Notes: generated by a model not told the origin, from the letters alone. 64,000 nt of DNA from Flavobacterium eburneipallidum (GCF_027111355.2 NZ_CP114291.2:3224001-3288000), one strand, 5' to 3'; shown: positions 54,470 to 63,135, counted from the first letter of the stretch. A program made the numbers and translations.

Positions 54470-55501
54470 TTATATTTTTTTTGAAGATTCTCGAACTAAA
54501 ACCTCAGTGTTTAAAAATGTAATTTCTTTCACTTCGTCTTTATTAGGGAATTTAATGCTTTTCAAAATAATTTCAGCCGACATTTTTCCCATTTTTTCTG
54601 CTGGATGCGTAATTGTAGATAGGTTTGGATCTATTATTTCGGAAATAGGATCGTTGTTGAAACCAATTACTTTCAAGTCTTCGGGAACTTTAATTCCCTT
54701 TTTTTTGGCACTTTGAATAGCACTCACGGCCATAATGTCACCAGACGCAAATAAGCCGTCGGGTCTGTTTTTTAAATCCAATAGTTTGTCACTTGCTTTT
54801 AAAGCTTCATTGTAAGTAACTGTTTTTAAATCGGCAATAAGTTCTTTTTCAATAGGTAAATTGTGGTTTTTTAAGGCGTCTAGGTAGCCTCTTTTTCTTT
54901 CGTTATATAAATTTCCAAATTCAGAACCTGCAGTTATATGAGCAATACGTTTGCATCCTTGTTCTATAAGATGTACTGTGGCTTTATAGGCCGCTGCATA
55001 ATTGTCAATAATTACTCGAAAAGTGTTAAAATCTTTTGGAACCCTATCTACAAATACCAATGGAATATTGTTGTTTACAAATTGTTGAAAATGAGTAGTA
55101 TCAATAGTTTTCATTCCTAAAGAACAAATAATTCCGCTAACCCTACTTCCGTACAATGATTTTGCCATACTGACTTCCTCTTCATAAGAGTCATGAGATT
55201 GCATAATAATTACATTGTAACCCGATTTTCGAGCTGTTACTTCGATACCGCTAATCAACGAAGAAAGAAAAGGCTGGGTAACAGTTGGTATCAAAACTCC
55301 AATGGTATTGGTCTTGTTTCCTCGTAAGCCCGCTGCTAAAGTGTTTGGAACATAGCCCATTTCTTCGGCCGTTTTTTTTACTTTTTTTATCGTTTTGCTA
55401 CTAATTGTTGGATGATCTTTTAGCGCTCTCGAAATTGTTGAGGTTGCAAGATTTAATTTTTCGGCAATATCGTAGATGGTAACATCTTTATTTTCTTCCA
55501 T
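54470..55501 (-). CDS. LacI family transcriptional regulator
   Basis: A 343-residue repressor-type regulator. The N-terminal helix-turn-helix is 'VTIYDIAEKLNLATSTISRALKDHPTISSKTIKKVKKTAEEMGYVPN' (7-53). The periplasmic-binding-like sensor domain follows: 'TIGVLIPTVTQPFLSSLISGIEVTARKSGYNVIIMQSHDS', 'PLVFVDRVPKDFNTFRVIIDNYAAAYKATVHLIEQGCKRIAHI', 'RPDGLFASGDIMAVSAIQ', 'KVIGFNNDPISEIIDPNLSTITHPAEKMG'. The ligand is probably a sugar. No transporter or catabolic gene is adjacent; it stands alone among mobile-element debris. The only LacI-type operator noticed in the window is before susC. Confidence 0.94.
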   Translation of the reverse strand: MEENKDVTIYDIAEKLNLATSTISRALKDHPTISSKTIKKVKKTAEEMGYVPNTLAAGLRGNKTNTIGVLIPTVTQPFLSSLISGIEVTARKSGYNVIIMQSHDSYEEEVSMAKSLYGSRVSGIICSLGMKTIDTTHFQQFVNNNIPLVFVDRVPKDFNTFRVIIDNYAAAYKATVHLIEQGCKRIAHITAGSEFGNLYNERKRGYLDALKNHNLPIEKELIADLKTVTYNEALKASDKLLDLKNRPDGLFASGDIMAVSAIQSAKKKGIKVPEDLKVIGFNNDPISEIIDPNLSTITHPAEKMGKMSAEIILKSIKFPNKDEVKEITFLNTEVLVRESSKKI

Positions 55502-55523
55502 AAGAATTAAAAAAAATTGAATA

Positions 55524-55551
55524 CAAATATACTGTTTTTTTTGGCTAACAA
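55524..55551 (-). promoter_or_regulatory. Promoter of the LacI-family gene, partly made of IS3 remnant
   Basis: On the minus strand TTG (55549-55551), 17 bp, then TATATTTG (55524-55531), matching the Bacteroidota pattern. The TTG lies in the last codons of the IS3 OrfA remnant, so the element supplies the -33 half. Confidence 0.6.
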
Positions 55552-55666
55552 CTGTGACGCTGTTATTCCCAACTCTCTGGCGAGTTCAGATACATTTGTT
55601 CTCTCGTAACTCAATTGAACTGCTTTTTCTTTAAAAGCTTTGTCATAAATTTTGCGGACTTGTTTT
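55547..55666 (-). pseudogene. Remnant of an IS3-family OrfA (helix-turn-helix part)
   Basis: Read on the minus strand the sequence encodes KQVRKIYDKAFKEKAVQLSY followed by 'ERTNVSELARELGITASQL', the standard N-terminus of IS3-type OrfA transposase subunits. The expected start codon is lost and the homology ends where 'YKWR' should follow. OrfB is absent. It directly precedes the LacI-family gene. Confidence 0.8.
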
Positions 55667-55756
55667 TATAGGTTAAAATTAAGATTATTTCTTAACTTTC
55701 TATGATGGCTATGTTAGCATGTCCATTTTTGAACTTTGACAAAGCTGTATAAATAG

Positions 55757-55788
55757 AAAAAGACTGCATTGTGCAGTCTTTTTTATGT
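55757..55788 (-). terminator. Terminator of the 104-residue hypothetical gene
   Basis: AAAGACTGCA and TGCAGTCTTT form a 10-bp stem with a 3-nt loop, followed by T on either strand. It lies just after the gene ending at 55806. Confidence 0.85.
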
Positions 55789-55805
55789 CTTAACAAAATT
55801 ATTTT

Positions 55806-56120
55806 TTATGCCGTCAAAACTGATGGCTTTAGGAAATCATACAATACCTGATCGTAAGGATTCAAATCACCTACTATTTTTTCTGATGTTGCATCAAATG
55901 TGATGTGATTGTGTTTTCTGAACAAGTAAATTTCTCTTAAACAATTGGATAAACTTTGGTGAATTTCTGTTGTAAATAATGGCACTTGATTGGCACCATT
56001 ATCACCAACATATAAGAAAAGCTCATAATTTGAACTCGTTTTTGATAAATTACCACCATTAATTCTTATGGTCAATGTTGTCGATTTCCCATCTTTTTTA
56101 CCTTGATATTGTACTATCAT
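55806..56120 (-). CDS. Hypothetical protein
   Basis: A 104-residue soluble protein (MIVQYQGKKDGKSTTLTIRINGGNLSKTSSNYELFLYVGD...) with alternating strand-like hydrophobic residues in the first half and 'SLSNCLREIYLFRKHNHITFD' in the second. No signal peptide, membrane helix or known motif is visible. It has its own terminator and about 300 bp of upstream non-coding DNA, so it is monocistronic. Confidence 0.6.
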   Translation of the reverse strand: MIVQYQGKKDGKSTTLTIRINGGNLSKTSSNYELFLYVGDNGANQVPLFTTEIHQSLSNCLREIYLFRKHNHITFDATSEKIVGDLNPYDQVLYDFLKPSVLTA

Positions 56121-56366
56121 ACTCTTGAATATTAAAATGTTATTGAAATAGATTTTACAGTCCCATCTGTTTTCGTTTTGGAATAGTATGTTAAGTATAA
56201 AATTAGGAAAAAATAAACAAAAGCAAAGAAGAATTTACTTTAAATCCGTTACTTTTAGGCAAATCATAAACTAAAACGATTTCGAATTCGCAATATCTTT
56301 TTTAAAGCTTTAAACTTTATTGATAAAAAAAATCCATTACAACAAATACGCCTAATACTTTACAGC
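56121..56366. other. Non-coding AT-rich stretch before the 34-bp palindrome
   Basis: Between the 104-residue hypothetical gene and moeA there are 301 bp without an ORF. Apart from the perfect palindrome at 56367-56400 I see only AT-rich sequence, which presumably includes the promoter of the hypothetical gene. Confidence 0.5.
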
Positions 56367-56400
56367 ATCTTTGTCAAAGTTTTAAAACTTTGACAAAGAT
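56367..56400. repeat. Perfect 34-bp palindrome after moeA
   Basis: ATCTTTGTCAAAGTTTT is followed directly by its reverse complement, with no loop. A half-site relative (GAACTTTGACAAAG) lies near 55729-55743. It sits 21 bp after the moeA stop and may act as its 3' hairpin. Confidence 0.75.
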
Positions 56401-56421
56401 AACATTCAAAAAAAACAATCC

Positions 56422-57591
56422 CTACAACAAATAAACAGCCACTTTATCGCCTTTCTTCAATTCATAAGTTCCATCTGGCACATAAACCAATCCATTGGAA
56501 ACAGCAAAAGAATTCAACATCGAAGAAGCCTGATGCGATAAAATATTAGCTTCATCATCAACAATATTGGCTTTCAAAAACTGACTTCGGGTATTTTTAA
56601 CGGAATAATCATGCACAATTGAAACTGGTTTGGATTGATTATAATTGGGTGCTTTTCCTGAAAGAATCGAAAGCGTTGGCAACACATACACATAAAAACA
56701 AGTCAATGCTGCCGCTGGATTTCCGGGTAAGGCAAAAACTATTTTGTTTTTTACTTTCCCTGCAAACAAAGGTTTTCCGGGTTTTTGATTCACTTTATAA
56801 AAAAGAGTTTCTACTTCCAATTCCTTTAAAGCACGAGCCACAAAATCGTAATCACCAACAGAAATTCCGCCAGAAACCAAGACGACATCATTTGCAGACA
56901 AAGCATCTGCGAGTTTGTTTTTGGTATTATCAAAATCATCGTTGACTTCGTATAAACTGACATTTTCAAAATAAGCTTCCTTTAAAGCTGATTCTAACAT
57001 AATACCATTGCTTTCATAGACTTTTCCGTATTCCAATGGCTCGCCTGGTTTAGTCAATTCGTTTCCAGTTACGACAATTCCAACTCTTGGTTTCTTGAAA
57101 ACTTTTACCGTAGTAATTCCTAATCCAGCTAAAAATCCAATGGCTGCAGCATTTAATAAAGTTCCATTTTCTAACGCTAATTCGCCCACCGAGATTTGTT
57201 CGCCAATGGGTCTTACATTTGTTTCTGGATTGACTTGTTCTTCAAGATACAACCGACCGTCTTTTTCGGAAACCAATTCAATTTGAATTACTGCTTGTGT
57301 CGTATCTGGAACAGCAGCTCCTGTGAAAATTTTCACAGCCTGACCGGGCAATAATTCCACTTGATGGGAATCGCCTGCTTTTATTTCGCCCATCATTTCA
57401 TATTCTAAACCCTCGAAAAGGCAAAGTGCGTAACCATCCATCGCCGATTGTCGGAACGGTGGCATATTGATAGGAGAGAAAATCGTTTCTGCCAAAATAT
57501 GTTTTCGGGCTTGCGCCAAAGTATATTCAGCTTCCTGAAGTTCGGGTAAATTATTTTCTAATATTGAAAAAGCATCTTGAACTGAAATCAT
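56422..57591 (-). CDS. moeA: Molybdopterin molybdotransferase MoeA
   Basis: A 389-residue enzyme that inserts molybdate into adenylated molybdopterin. The order is typical: 'MPPFRQSAMDGYAL' (about 48-61), 'KIFTGAAVPDTTQAVIQIE', 'VGIVVTGNELTKPGEPLEYGKVYESNG', 'DVVLVSGGISVGDYDFVARAL', 'KVNQKPGKPLFAGKV', 'ALPGNPAAALTCFYVYVLP' and a C-terminal beta domain. It completes the cofactor pathway started by the operon at 46.5-52.1 kb but lies 4 kb away, with no ModE-type palindrome in front of it. Confidence 0.97.
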   Translation of the reverse strand: MISVQDAFSILENNLPELQEAEYTLAQARKHILAETIFSPINMPPFRQSAMDGYALCLFEGLEYEMMGEIKAGDSHQVELLPGQAVKIFTGAAVPDTTQAVIQIELVSEKDGRLYLEEQVNPETNVRPIGEQISVGELALENGTLLNAAAIGFLAGLGITTVKVFKKPRVGIVVTGNELTKPGEPLEYGKVYESNGIMLESALKEAYFENVSLYEVNDDFDNTKNKLADALSANDVVLVSGGISVGDYDFVARALKELEVETLFYKVNQKPGKPLFAGKVKNKIVFALPGNPAAALTCFYVYVLPTLSILSGKAPNYNQSKPVSIVHDYSVKNTRSQFLKANIVDDEANILSHQASSMLNSFAVSNGLVYVPDGTYELKKGDKVAVYLL

Positions 57592-57819
57592 AAAAATTGC
57601 ATTTAGAAATCCAAAAATACAATTCGAATTTCATTTATCATTAATTGAAATAAATTATATAGAGCATTGGCTTTAAAAAAAATTACCGCAGATTCGCAGA
57701 TTTTAAAAATAAATAAGAACTGTTCCATTGCACTAATTCAAAAATCAGTGTGAATTTTATCTAATTTAAGTAGAAGGAATTAATTATTGTCGTGTTCAAA
57801 CAGTTAAAAATTTAATTTT
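57592..57819. other. Non-coding DNA upstream of moeA
   Basis: The 460-bp gap between moeA and der carries no ORF. This part includes a short 'CCGCAGATTCGCAGATTTT' repeat-like run; the rest is AT-rich. The CATATAAG element and the der terminator follow. Confidence 0.5.
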
Positions 57820-57892
57820 ACCATATAAGGCATATAAGTTCAAATATACCATTCAATCAAAAACTTAAATGTACTTATATGCCTTATATGGT
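57820..57892. repeat. CATATAAG-arm palindromic element (copy 2)
   Basis: Perfect 20-bp inverted arms: ACCATATAAGGCATATAAGT (57820-57839) and its complement (57873-57892), around a 33-bp centre. Same arms as the element at 50111-50253 but a shorter core. Confidence 0.75.
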
Positions 57893-58022
57893 AAAAAAGA
57901 ACGACACTATTTTGTTCTCATTACTTATATTGTGGAAATCAGCGAATCTACAGTGTTGTTTTATTTAGAATTTCTTGGGTTTTAAAATTGAATGTCCTGT
58001 AAATTATAGTCGTTTCTAAAAT

Positions 58023-58050
58023 CAAAAAATCCCGATTACTCGGGATTCTT
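58023..58050 (-). terminator. Terminator of der
   Basis: AATCCCGA and TCGGGATT form an 8-bp GC-containing stem with a 4-nt loop, followed on the minus strand by T. Confidence 0.87.
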
Positions 58051-58051
58051 A

Positions 58052-59362
58052 TTATTTTTCTCTGATGTAAATATCGATTGGCACTCCTGAAAAGTCCCAG
58101 TTTTCTCTAATTTTATTTTCTAGGTAACGCTTGTAAGGTTCCTTAACATATTGTGGCATATTGGCAAAAAACACAAACTGTGGTGTTTGAGTTGGCAATT
58201 GCATACAATATTTAATTTTCACATATTTCCCTTTGGTTGCTGGTGGCGGATAAGCTTCAATCACTTTCAACATAAATTCATTGAATTTTGAAGTCGGAAT
58301 TCGTTGTTGTCTGTTTTCATAAACCTGAACGGTTGCTTCCAATGCTTTCAGCAAACGTTGTTTGGTTAATGCTGAAACAAAAAGAATAGGCACATCCGTA
58401 AACGGCATTAATTCTTTTCTGATTTTTTCTTCATAATCACGGGTTGACATCGTATCTTTTTCGACCAAATCCCATTTGTTTACCAAGATTACAACTCCTT
58501 TTCGGTTTTTCTCGGCCAACCAAAAAATGCTTTGGTCTTGTCCTTCAAATCCACGAGTGGCATCGATGACCAATATACAAATATCAGCGTGTTCAATCGC
58601 ACGAACGGAACGCATTACGGAATAAAACTCTAAATCTTCTTTTACTTTTGCTTTACGACGAATTCCCGCAGTATCTACCAAGTTGAATTCAAAACCAAAA
58701 CGGTCGAATTTGGTATCAATAGCATCACGGGTTGTTCCCGCAATATCGGTAACCATAAATCGGTCTTTACCAATCAATGCGTTGATGAAACTTGATTTCC
58801 CTGCATTAGGACGACCTACAACCGCAAAACGTGGCAACACTACTTCTTCTTGAACTGGCTCTGGTTTTACTGGAAAAGCTTCAATCAAAGCATCTAATAA
58901 ATCTCCTGTTCCGCTTCCTGAAATACTGGCAAATGTGAAATATTCTCCTAAACCAAGGTTATAAAACTCAAGAGCGTCTTTTTCACGCATCGCATTATCT
59001 ACCTTGTTTACGGCTAATAAAACAGGTTTAGTCACTTTACGTAATAAACGAGCCACAACATCATCCATTGGAGTAATTCCTTCTTCTACATCAACCACAA
59101 AGATAATTACGTCGGCTTCGTCAATAGCTAATTCTACTTGTTTGCGGATTTCGCCTTCAAAAACATCATCCGATCCACGAACATATCCGCCCGTATCAAT
59201 CACAGAAAACTCTTTTCCGTTCCACTCGCTTTTACCATAGTTTCTATCACGGGTCACCCCAGATACTGAATCTACAATAGCTTCTCTTCTTTGTATCAGC
59301 CTATTGAAAAGGGTTGATTTCCCTACATTAGGTCTTCCTACTATCGCAACAATGTTATTCAT
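58052..59362 (-). CDS. der: Ribosome biogenesis GTPase Der (EngA)
   Basis: A 436-residue GTPase with two tandem G domains, needed for 50S assembly. First domain: '[15 protein letters not shown]' (about 8-22), 'DTGGYV', 'NKVD'. Second domain: '[20 protein letters not shown]' (about 181-200), '[11 protein letters not shown]', 'NKWDLVEK'. A C-terminal KH-like domain follows ('[29 protein letters not shown]', '[25 protein letters not shown]'). Complete; own terminator. Confidence 0.98.
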   Translation of the reverse strand: MNNIVAIVGRPNVGKSTLFNRLIQRREAIVDSVSGVTRDRNYGKSEWNGKEFSVIDTGGYVRGSDDVFEGEIRKQVELAIDEADVIIFVVDVEEGITPMDDVVARLLRKVTKPVLLAVNKVDNAMREKDALEFYNLGLGEYFTFASISGSGTGDLLDALIEAFPVKPEPVQEEVVLPRFAVVGRPNAGKSSFINALIGKDRFMVTDIAGTTRDAIDTKFDRFGFEFNLVDTAGIRRKAKVKEDLEFYSVMRSVRAIEHADICILVIDATRGFEGQDQSIFWLAEKNRKGVVILVNKWDLVEKDTMSTRDYEEKIRKELMPFTDVPILFVSALTKQRLLKALEATVQVYENRQQRIPTSKFNEFMLKVIEAYPPPATKGKYVKIKYCMQLPTQTPQFVFFANMPQYVKEPYKRYLENKIRENWDFSGVPIDIYIREK

Positions 59363-59367
59363 TTTTT

Positions 59368-59404
59368 TGATTTTAGATTGCTGATTTTAGATTTTAGATT
59401 TTGG
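59368..59404. repeat. GATTTTAGATTT-type repeat upstream of der
   Basis: Three direct units of (GATTTTAGATT) in 37 bp, the same family as the repeat between tRNA genes at 24771-24836. Confidence 0.55.
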
Positions 59405-59584
59405 TAGCCCGAAATCATTATGCTCTAAAAATCAAACAATAAAGGATTTTTAATTTTTTGCAAAGGTAGTCTTTTTTTAGTTTGCAGTATTCAGTTTTGC
59501 GAGCACAGTCAAAAAAATATAGCACACAGATTTTTACAGATTTTTACAGATATTATAACTTAAAAAAAATCGTCAAATCTATGT
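59405..59584. other. Non-coding stretch between der and the SH3-like gene
   Basis: The 371-bp gap also holds the repeat at 59368 and the terminator at 59585. This central part has a tandem 'CAGATTTTTA' run but no ORF or clear promoter. Confidence 0.5.
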
Positions 59585-59623
59585 CAAAAAAAATCAGTAT
59601 TTGAAAAAATTCCAATACTGATT
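59585..59623 (-). terminator. Terminator-like hairpin after the SH3-like gene
   Basis: AATCAGTATT and AATACTGATT form a 10-bp stem with a 12-nt loop, followed on the minus strand by eight T. It lies about 110 bp after the stop. Confidence 0.75.
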
Positions 59624-59733
59624 TTAAATTTATTTTAAACTTTACTTTTAGCTCATTTAAAAGATTCTCCTTCCACAAATGGTTTGGGACAAATTAAGTC
59701 TATAGGCTAAATTCATTGCATTAACTATTTTTG

Positions 59734-60420
59734 TTAAAATCCATATACTTCAATTCTGTATTTGTATTTCTTTTTTTCAATAATCCATATTATTTCATAA
59801 CCACCAGCACCATCGCTATTTGACGACAAAATATATAAAATATCATTTTTTTTGTCATAATTTGCTTTTGAATTATACAAACTTGGTTCATATAAATTTT
59901 TTAAAGCAATATTTGGTAATTCTATTTTTACACTATTTATTTCAATTTGAATTGATTTATATTCCTTTTTCGGAATACCGCCATCCTTTCCAAATATTTG
60001 CATATTATCAATTTCCTCTAATATGGATTTATCATTTTTGTGAAATTTTAGATTGTGTTTTTCTTTGATAAATTTAGTTTCACTAATTTCAATTTTCACA
60101 TTTTCATTTTCCAATTTTACTTTTCCATTAAGATTTGATTTCAATGGAACATTTGTAAAATCGTTTATGTATTTAATTCTATCTTTGTAAATATATCCGT
60201 TTAATTGTTTTCCATTCTTTTTGTAATCTATATTAACCCAATTACCTTTAGGTTCAAAATAAAAAACTATAAAACCATTTTCCAATTTATCAGAAATATT
60301 CTTTCCTTTTTCGGCTGAACTTCTAACATTTACAAATCCGTCCAAATCATTTATTATTCCAAATTGCGAAAAGCAAAAATTGAAATTAAAAATTAAAAAA
60401 AAGTAGATTATTTTTTTCAT
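59734..60420 (-). CDS. Exported protein with an SH3-like N-terminal domain
   Basis: A 228-residue exported protein. The ATG at 60418-60420 (MKKIIYFFLIFNFNFCFSQ) gives a good signal peptide; a longer frame starts upstream without support. Residues about 22-80, 'GIINDLDGFVNVRSSAEKGKNISDKLENGFIVFYFEPKGNWVNIDY', look like a bacterial SH3 domain (NVRS, ending in G-x-W). The rest is Lys-rich with no recognised motif and ends in 'GYEIIWIIEKKKYKYRIEVYGF'. SH3 domains often bind cell wall, but the role here is unknown. It follows era by 32 bp. Confidence 0.7.
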   Translation of the reverse strand: MKKIIYFFLIFNFNFCFSQFGIINDLDGFVNVRSSAEKGKNISDKLENGFIVFYFEPKGNWVNIDYKKNGKQLNGYIYKDRIKYINDFTNVPLKSNLNGKVKLENENVKIEISETKFIKEKHNLKFHKNDKSILEEIDNMQIFGKDGGIPKKEYKSIQIEINSVKIELPNIALKNLYEPSLYNSKANYDKKNDILYILSSNSDGAGGYEIIWIIEKKKYKYRIEVYGF

Positions 60421-60452
60421 TTTCGTCGAAATGACAAATTGCAAGAGTAAAA

Positions 60453-61334
60453 TTAATTGTTATAACCAAAACGCTTCAACATATTGGCATTGCTTCTCCA
60501 GTTTTTATTCACTTTTACGTATAACTCAATGTGAATTTGTTTTCCGAAAAATTTCTCTAAATCGGCGCGGGCTTCCATTCCTACTTGTTTTAGGGCTGCG
60601 CCTTTGTGACCAATGATGATTCCTTTTTGGGTTTCGCGTTCGACCATAATCAGGGAACGAATGCGGATGATGTTTTCGTCTTCGAAGAATTCTTCGGTTA
60701 CGATCTCCACAGCATACGGAATTTCTTTGCTGTAGTTCAACAGGATTTTTTCACGAATGGTTTCATTTACAAAGAAACGTTCTGGTTTATCCGTCAACTG
60801 ATCTTTTGGATAATAAGCTGGAGATTCTGGCAATAACGAAATGATTCTTTGAAAAACTTCTGGAACATTAAAATTTTGCAAAGCTGATATTGGATAAATT
60901 TCGGCATTGGGAACTTTTTCCGTCCAAAAAGCGACTTGGGTTTCCAATTGCTCTTGATTGGAATTATCAATTTTGTTTAACAATAACAAAACTGGAATTT
61001 TAGAATGGATGATTTTATTAAAAAAAGCTTCATCTTTCAGTTCTTGCTCCCCGATTTCGACCATATAAATCAAAATATCAGCGTCTTCAAAAGCGGATTT
61101 CACGAAGTTCATCATCGATTCCTGCATTTCATAAGCAGGCTTGATGATTCCTGGTGTATCGGATAAAATTAATTGAAAATCGTCTCCATTTACAATTCCT
61201 AAAATTCGATGACGGGTGGTTTGTGCTTTGGACGTGATGATGGACAATCTTTCGCCAACAAAGGCATTCATCAATGTTGATTTCCCTACGTTTGGATTTC
61301 CGATGATATTTACAAAACCTGCTTTATGTGTCAT
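60453..61334 (-). CDS. era: GTPase Era
   Basis: A 293-residue GTPase binding the 3' end of 16S rRNA in 30S maturation. G domain: '[23 protein letters not shown]' (about 12-34), 'DTPGIIKP', 'LNKIDNSN'. The C-terminal KH domain is 'RGIIIGHKGAALKQVGMEARADLEKFFGKQIHIELYVKVNKNWRSN' (with Q in place of the first R), which contacts GAUCACCUCC. Complete. The adjacent exported SH3-like gene is functionally unrelated. Confidence 0.98.
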   Translation of the reverse strand: MTHKAGFVNIIGNPNVGKSTLMNAFVGERLSIITSKAQTTRHRILGIVNGDDFQLILSDTPGIIKPAYEMQESMMNFVKSAFEDADILIYMVEIGEQELKDEAFFNKIIHSKIPVLLLLNKIDNSNQEQLETQVAFWTEKVPNAEIYPISALQNFNVPEVFQRIISLLPESPAYYPKDQLTDKPERFFVNETIREKILLNYSKEIPYAVEIVTEEFFEDENIIRIRSLIMVERETQKGIIIGHKGAALKQVGMEARADLEKFFGKQIHIELYVKVNKNWRSNANMLKRFGYNN

Positions 61335-61444
61335 AATATGTGTATTCTAGTGAAGTGTCAACTCCTTTATTTCTCGATGTTTCGGGTACAAAGGTACAAT
61401 TGAATTGAGTAGCTTCCATAAGAATTAACGAGTTTTTTAAAACA

Positions 61445-61482
61445 ACAAAAAAAAGGCTGACTTTATACAGTCAACCTTTTTG
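61445..61482 (-). terminator. Terminator of the histidine-rich exported protein gene
   Basis: AAAAGGCTGACT and AGTCAACCTTTTT pair with one mismatch around TTATAC, followed on the minus strand by eight T. Confidence 0.82.
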
Positions 61483-61500
61483 TTATACCTCACTTCAAAT

Positions 61501-62001
61501 TTAGTCGCGGTGTTTATTTCCTTTTCCATTATTGCCTCTGTTTCCGTGCTTGTGGGATTTTCCACGGTCGTCATGGCGATTGTTAACTACGACTACATGA
61601 TTACGATGGTTATCATTTCTGTACCCTACAGCTCTTTGAGGAGCTCCTCTATAGCCTTTGTAATACTTCACTTTGTGGTATCTGTAATTGTCATAAGGTC
61701 TTGGACCATGGTAATCATTCAAAACCACTTTGTAACCTCTATGCAAATCATAGTTTCTATAATGGTGTGGCAAATGTCTCGAACGTATCCAAGCACCGTT
61801 GTTTAGATAAATAAATTGTGTAGCACGCACATCATAATAACATTGTACATCTGGAATGTAATAATACTCTACCGAAGGGCTGGCAACTGGAGCCCATACT
61901 GGTGGTGTTCCTATATTTACATTTACTGATACTTGTGCATTAGACACATTGGATGCTAAAAATAACATCGCTACTAGGGTAATCATTTTTATAGTTTTCA
62001 T
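61501..62001 (-). CDS. Exported His/Arg/Tyr-rich protein
   Basis: A 166-residue protein with a signal peptide (MKTIKMITLVAMLFLASNVSNAQ). The mature N-terminal part, 'VNIGTPPVWAPVASPSVEYYYIPDVQCYYDVRATQFIYLNNGAWIRSRHLPHHYRNYDLHRGYKVVLNDYHGPRPY', looks like a short folded domain; the C-terminal 50 residues are low-complexity, rich in His, Asn, Arg, Lys and Gly. Similar proteins are common in Flavobacteria and unassigned. The His-rich tail could bind metal. Own terminator. Confidence 0.75.
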   Translation of the reverse strand: MKTIKMITLVAMLFLASNVSNAQVSVNVNIGTPPVWAPVASPSVEYYYIPDVQCYYDVRATQFIYLNNGAWIRSRHLPHHYRNYDLHRGYKVVLNDYHGPRPYDNYRYHKVKYYKGYRGAPQRAVGYRNDNHRNHVVVVNNRHDDRGKSHKHGNRGNNGKGNKHRD

Positions 62002-62142
62002 CGGGTTTGTCTTTTTGTTATTTTACTTTTATTTGAGGTTTGTTGTCCAACATTTTCTTAAAAGCCAACAACTGTGCCAATAATTTTAAATTAACAATTA
62101 ATTATATTTTTTTTGATAAATTTCATTTTCTTATAAGAAGCA
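62002..62142. other. Non-coding DNA upstream of the His-rich exported protein gene
   Basis: The 312-bp gap to the lmo0937-like gene contains no ORF. This half is AT-rich with no recognised promoter; the other half holds the likely terminator at 62143. Confidence 0.45.
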
Positions 62143-62180
62143 AAAAAAGGACAAGATTTTAATATCTGCCCTTTTTAAAC
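62143..62180 (-). terminator. Probable terminator of the small stress-protein cluster
   Basis: AAAAAGG-CA-AGAT and ATCT-GCCCTTTTT pair imperfectly around TTTTAAT, with T on the minus-strand 3' side. It is the first hairpin after the lmo0937-like gene. Confidence 0.55.
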
Positions 62181-62313
62181 TTTAATTTGTGCCTAAAAGA
62201 GCTTTAATATCAATTACGAATTACGCTAAAAGTAAGACAATTAAACACTAAAAACGTATTAGTAAATAATTGTATTTACTTACTACACTTTTATGGTAAT
62301 TATTTTTGATGAT

Positions 62314-62466
62314 TTATAATCTTTTTCCTTGAATTATTCTCAACAAAACAGCAATAACGGCTATTACTAGAAGAATGTGAATAATTGATCCTGCGCTATA
62401 AGCAAAGAATCCGATGGCCCAAAAAAGGACTAAAATAATGGCGAGGGTGTAAAGTAAATTGCTCAT
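62314..62466 (-). CDS. lmo0937-family small membrane protein
   Basis: A 50-residue protein starting MSNLLYTLAIILVLFWAIGF, then FAYSAGSIIHILLVIAVIAV and a basic LLRIIQGKRL end: two membrane helices and a short positive tail. This is the pattern of the lmo0937 (DUF5670) family found with general-stress genes. It lies 17 bp after a lipoprotein gene and 480 bp from a CsbD-like gene on the same strand. The gene is short but well supported by composition and context. Confidence 0.85.
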   Translation of the reverse strand: MSNLLYTLAIILVLFWAIGFFAYSAGSIIHILLVIAVIAVLLRIIQGKRL

Positions 62467-62483
62467 GTTTTCTATTTTTTTAA

Positions 62484-62927
62484 TTATTTTTTATTGTTAA
62501 CGGTTAAATCTTTTAATGCACTGCCTAATTCATCCATATCGTGGTTGAATTCTGTTTTAAATTCTTTCCAATCAGCATTTGCATCGTTTTTATAGTCTTT
62601 CATTTTTGCCTTAAGTGCTTTGTTTTTTTCTTCTAAAGCGGCAATGTTTTCTTTGTACTTAGCATCCATTGAATTGCCGGTTGCTTTCATTTTGAGTTTC
62701 AATTCGGCTATTCGTGCTTCATTGATGTCAATAACAGAATCTCCAGATTTTTTGAATGCTTCCCATTCTGCTGCTGTGGCTTGTTTTTTAGCTTCGATTA
62801 ATTCTGTATTGGCTTCTTTTACCTTTTCGGTAGCTTCTACTTCATCTTTTGTAGCAGGCTTGCAACTTGTGAATACTGTTGTGCTAATCATTATTGATGT
62901 AACGAGGATTGCGATTGTGTTTTTCAT
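62484..62927 (-). CDS. Lipoprotein with long coiled-coil
   Basis: A 147-residue protein with a lipoprotein signal (IAILVTSIMISTTVFTSC, Cys about 21). The rest is a charged, Ala/Lys/Glu-rich helix ('EKVKEANTELIEAKKQATAAEWEAFKKSGDSVIDINEARIAELKLKMKATG') that should form a coiled coil, ending in 'ADWKEFKTEFNHDMDELGSALKDL'. Similar small periplasmic helical lipoproteins occur in stress clusters. It sits between CsbD-like and lmo0937-like genes, probably co-transcribed. Confidence 0.75.
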   Translation of the reverse strand: MKNTIAILVTSIMISTTVFTSCKPATKDEVEATEKVKEANTELIEAKKQATAAEWEAFKKSGDSVIDINEARIAELKLKMKATGNSMDAKYKENIAALEEKNKALKAKMKDYKNDANADWKEFKTEFNHDMDELGSALKDLTVNNKK

Positions 62928-62946
62928 TTCTTGAGTTTTTTGTGGT

Positions 62947-63135
62947 TTATAATGCTTTGATGATTTTATATAATTCTTCTTTGGTTTTGCCCAACTTCAT
63001 TTGAAGTTTAACTAACATTTCTTCTTTTTTTCCTTCTAGAAATAACAAATCAGAATCTGTTAAGGCGGCAAATTTTAGTTTCAATTCTCCTTTTTGTTGT
63101 TCCCAATTTCCGCTTATTCCTATAGTACTTCTCAT
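62947..63135 (-). CDS. CsbD-like general stress protein
   Basis: A 62-residue protein (MRSTIGISGNWEQQKGELKLKFAALTDSDLLFLEGKKEEMLVKLQMKLGKTKEELYKII). The pattern 'GNWEQQKGELKLKFAALTDSDL...EGKKEEMLVKLQMKLGKT' matches the CsbD fold; members are induced by stress through alternative sigma factors in several bacteria. It is 19 bp upstream of the lipoprotein gene. Confidence 0.85.
   Translation of the reverse strand: MRSTIGISGNWEQQKGELKLKFAALTDSDLLFLEGKKEEMLVKLQMKLGKTKEELYKIIKAL

Noticed and set aside
54470..55501. LacI-family gene as local regulator of the serine hydrolase
   Set aside because: No CG-centred palindrome lies before the serine hydrolase, and the genes are separated by IS debris.
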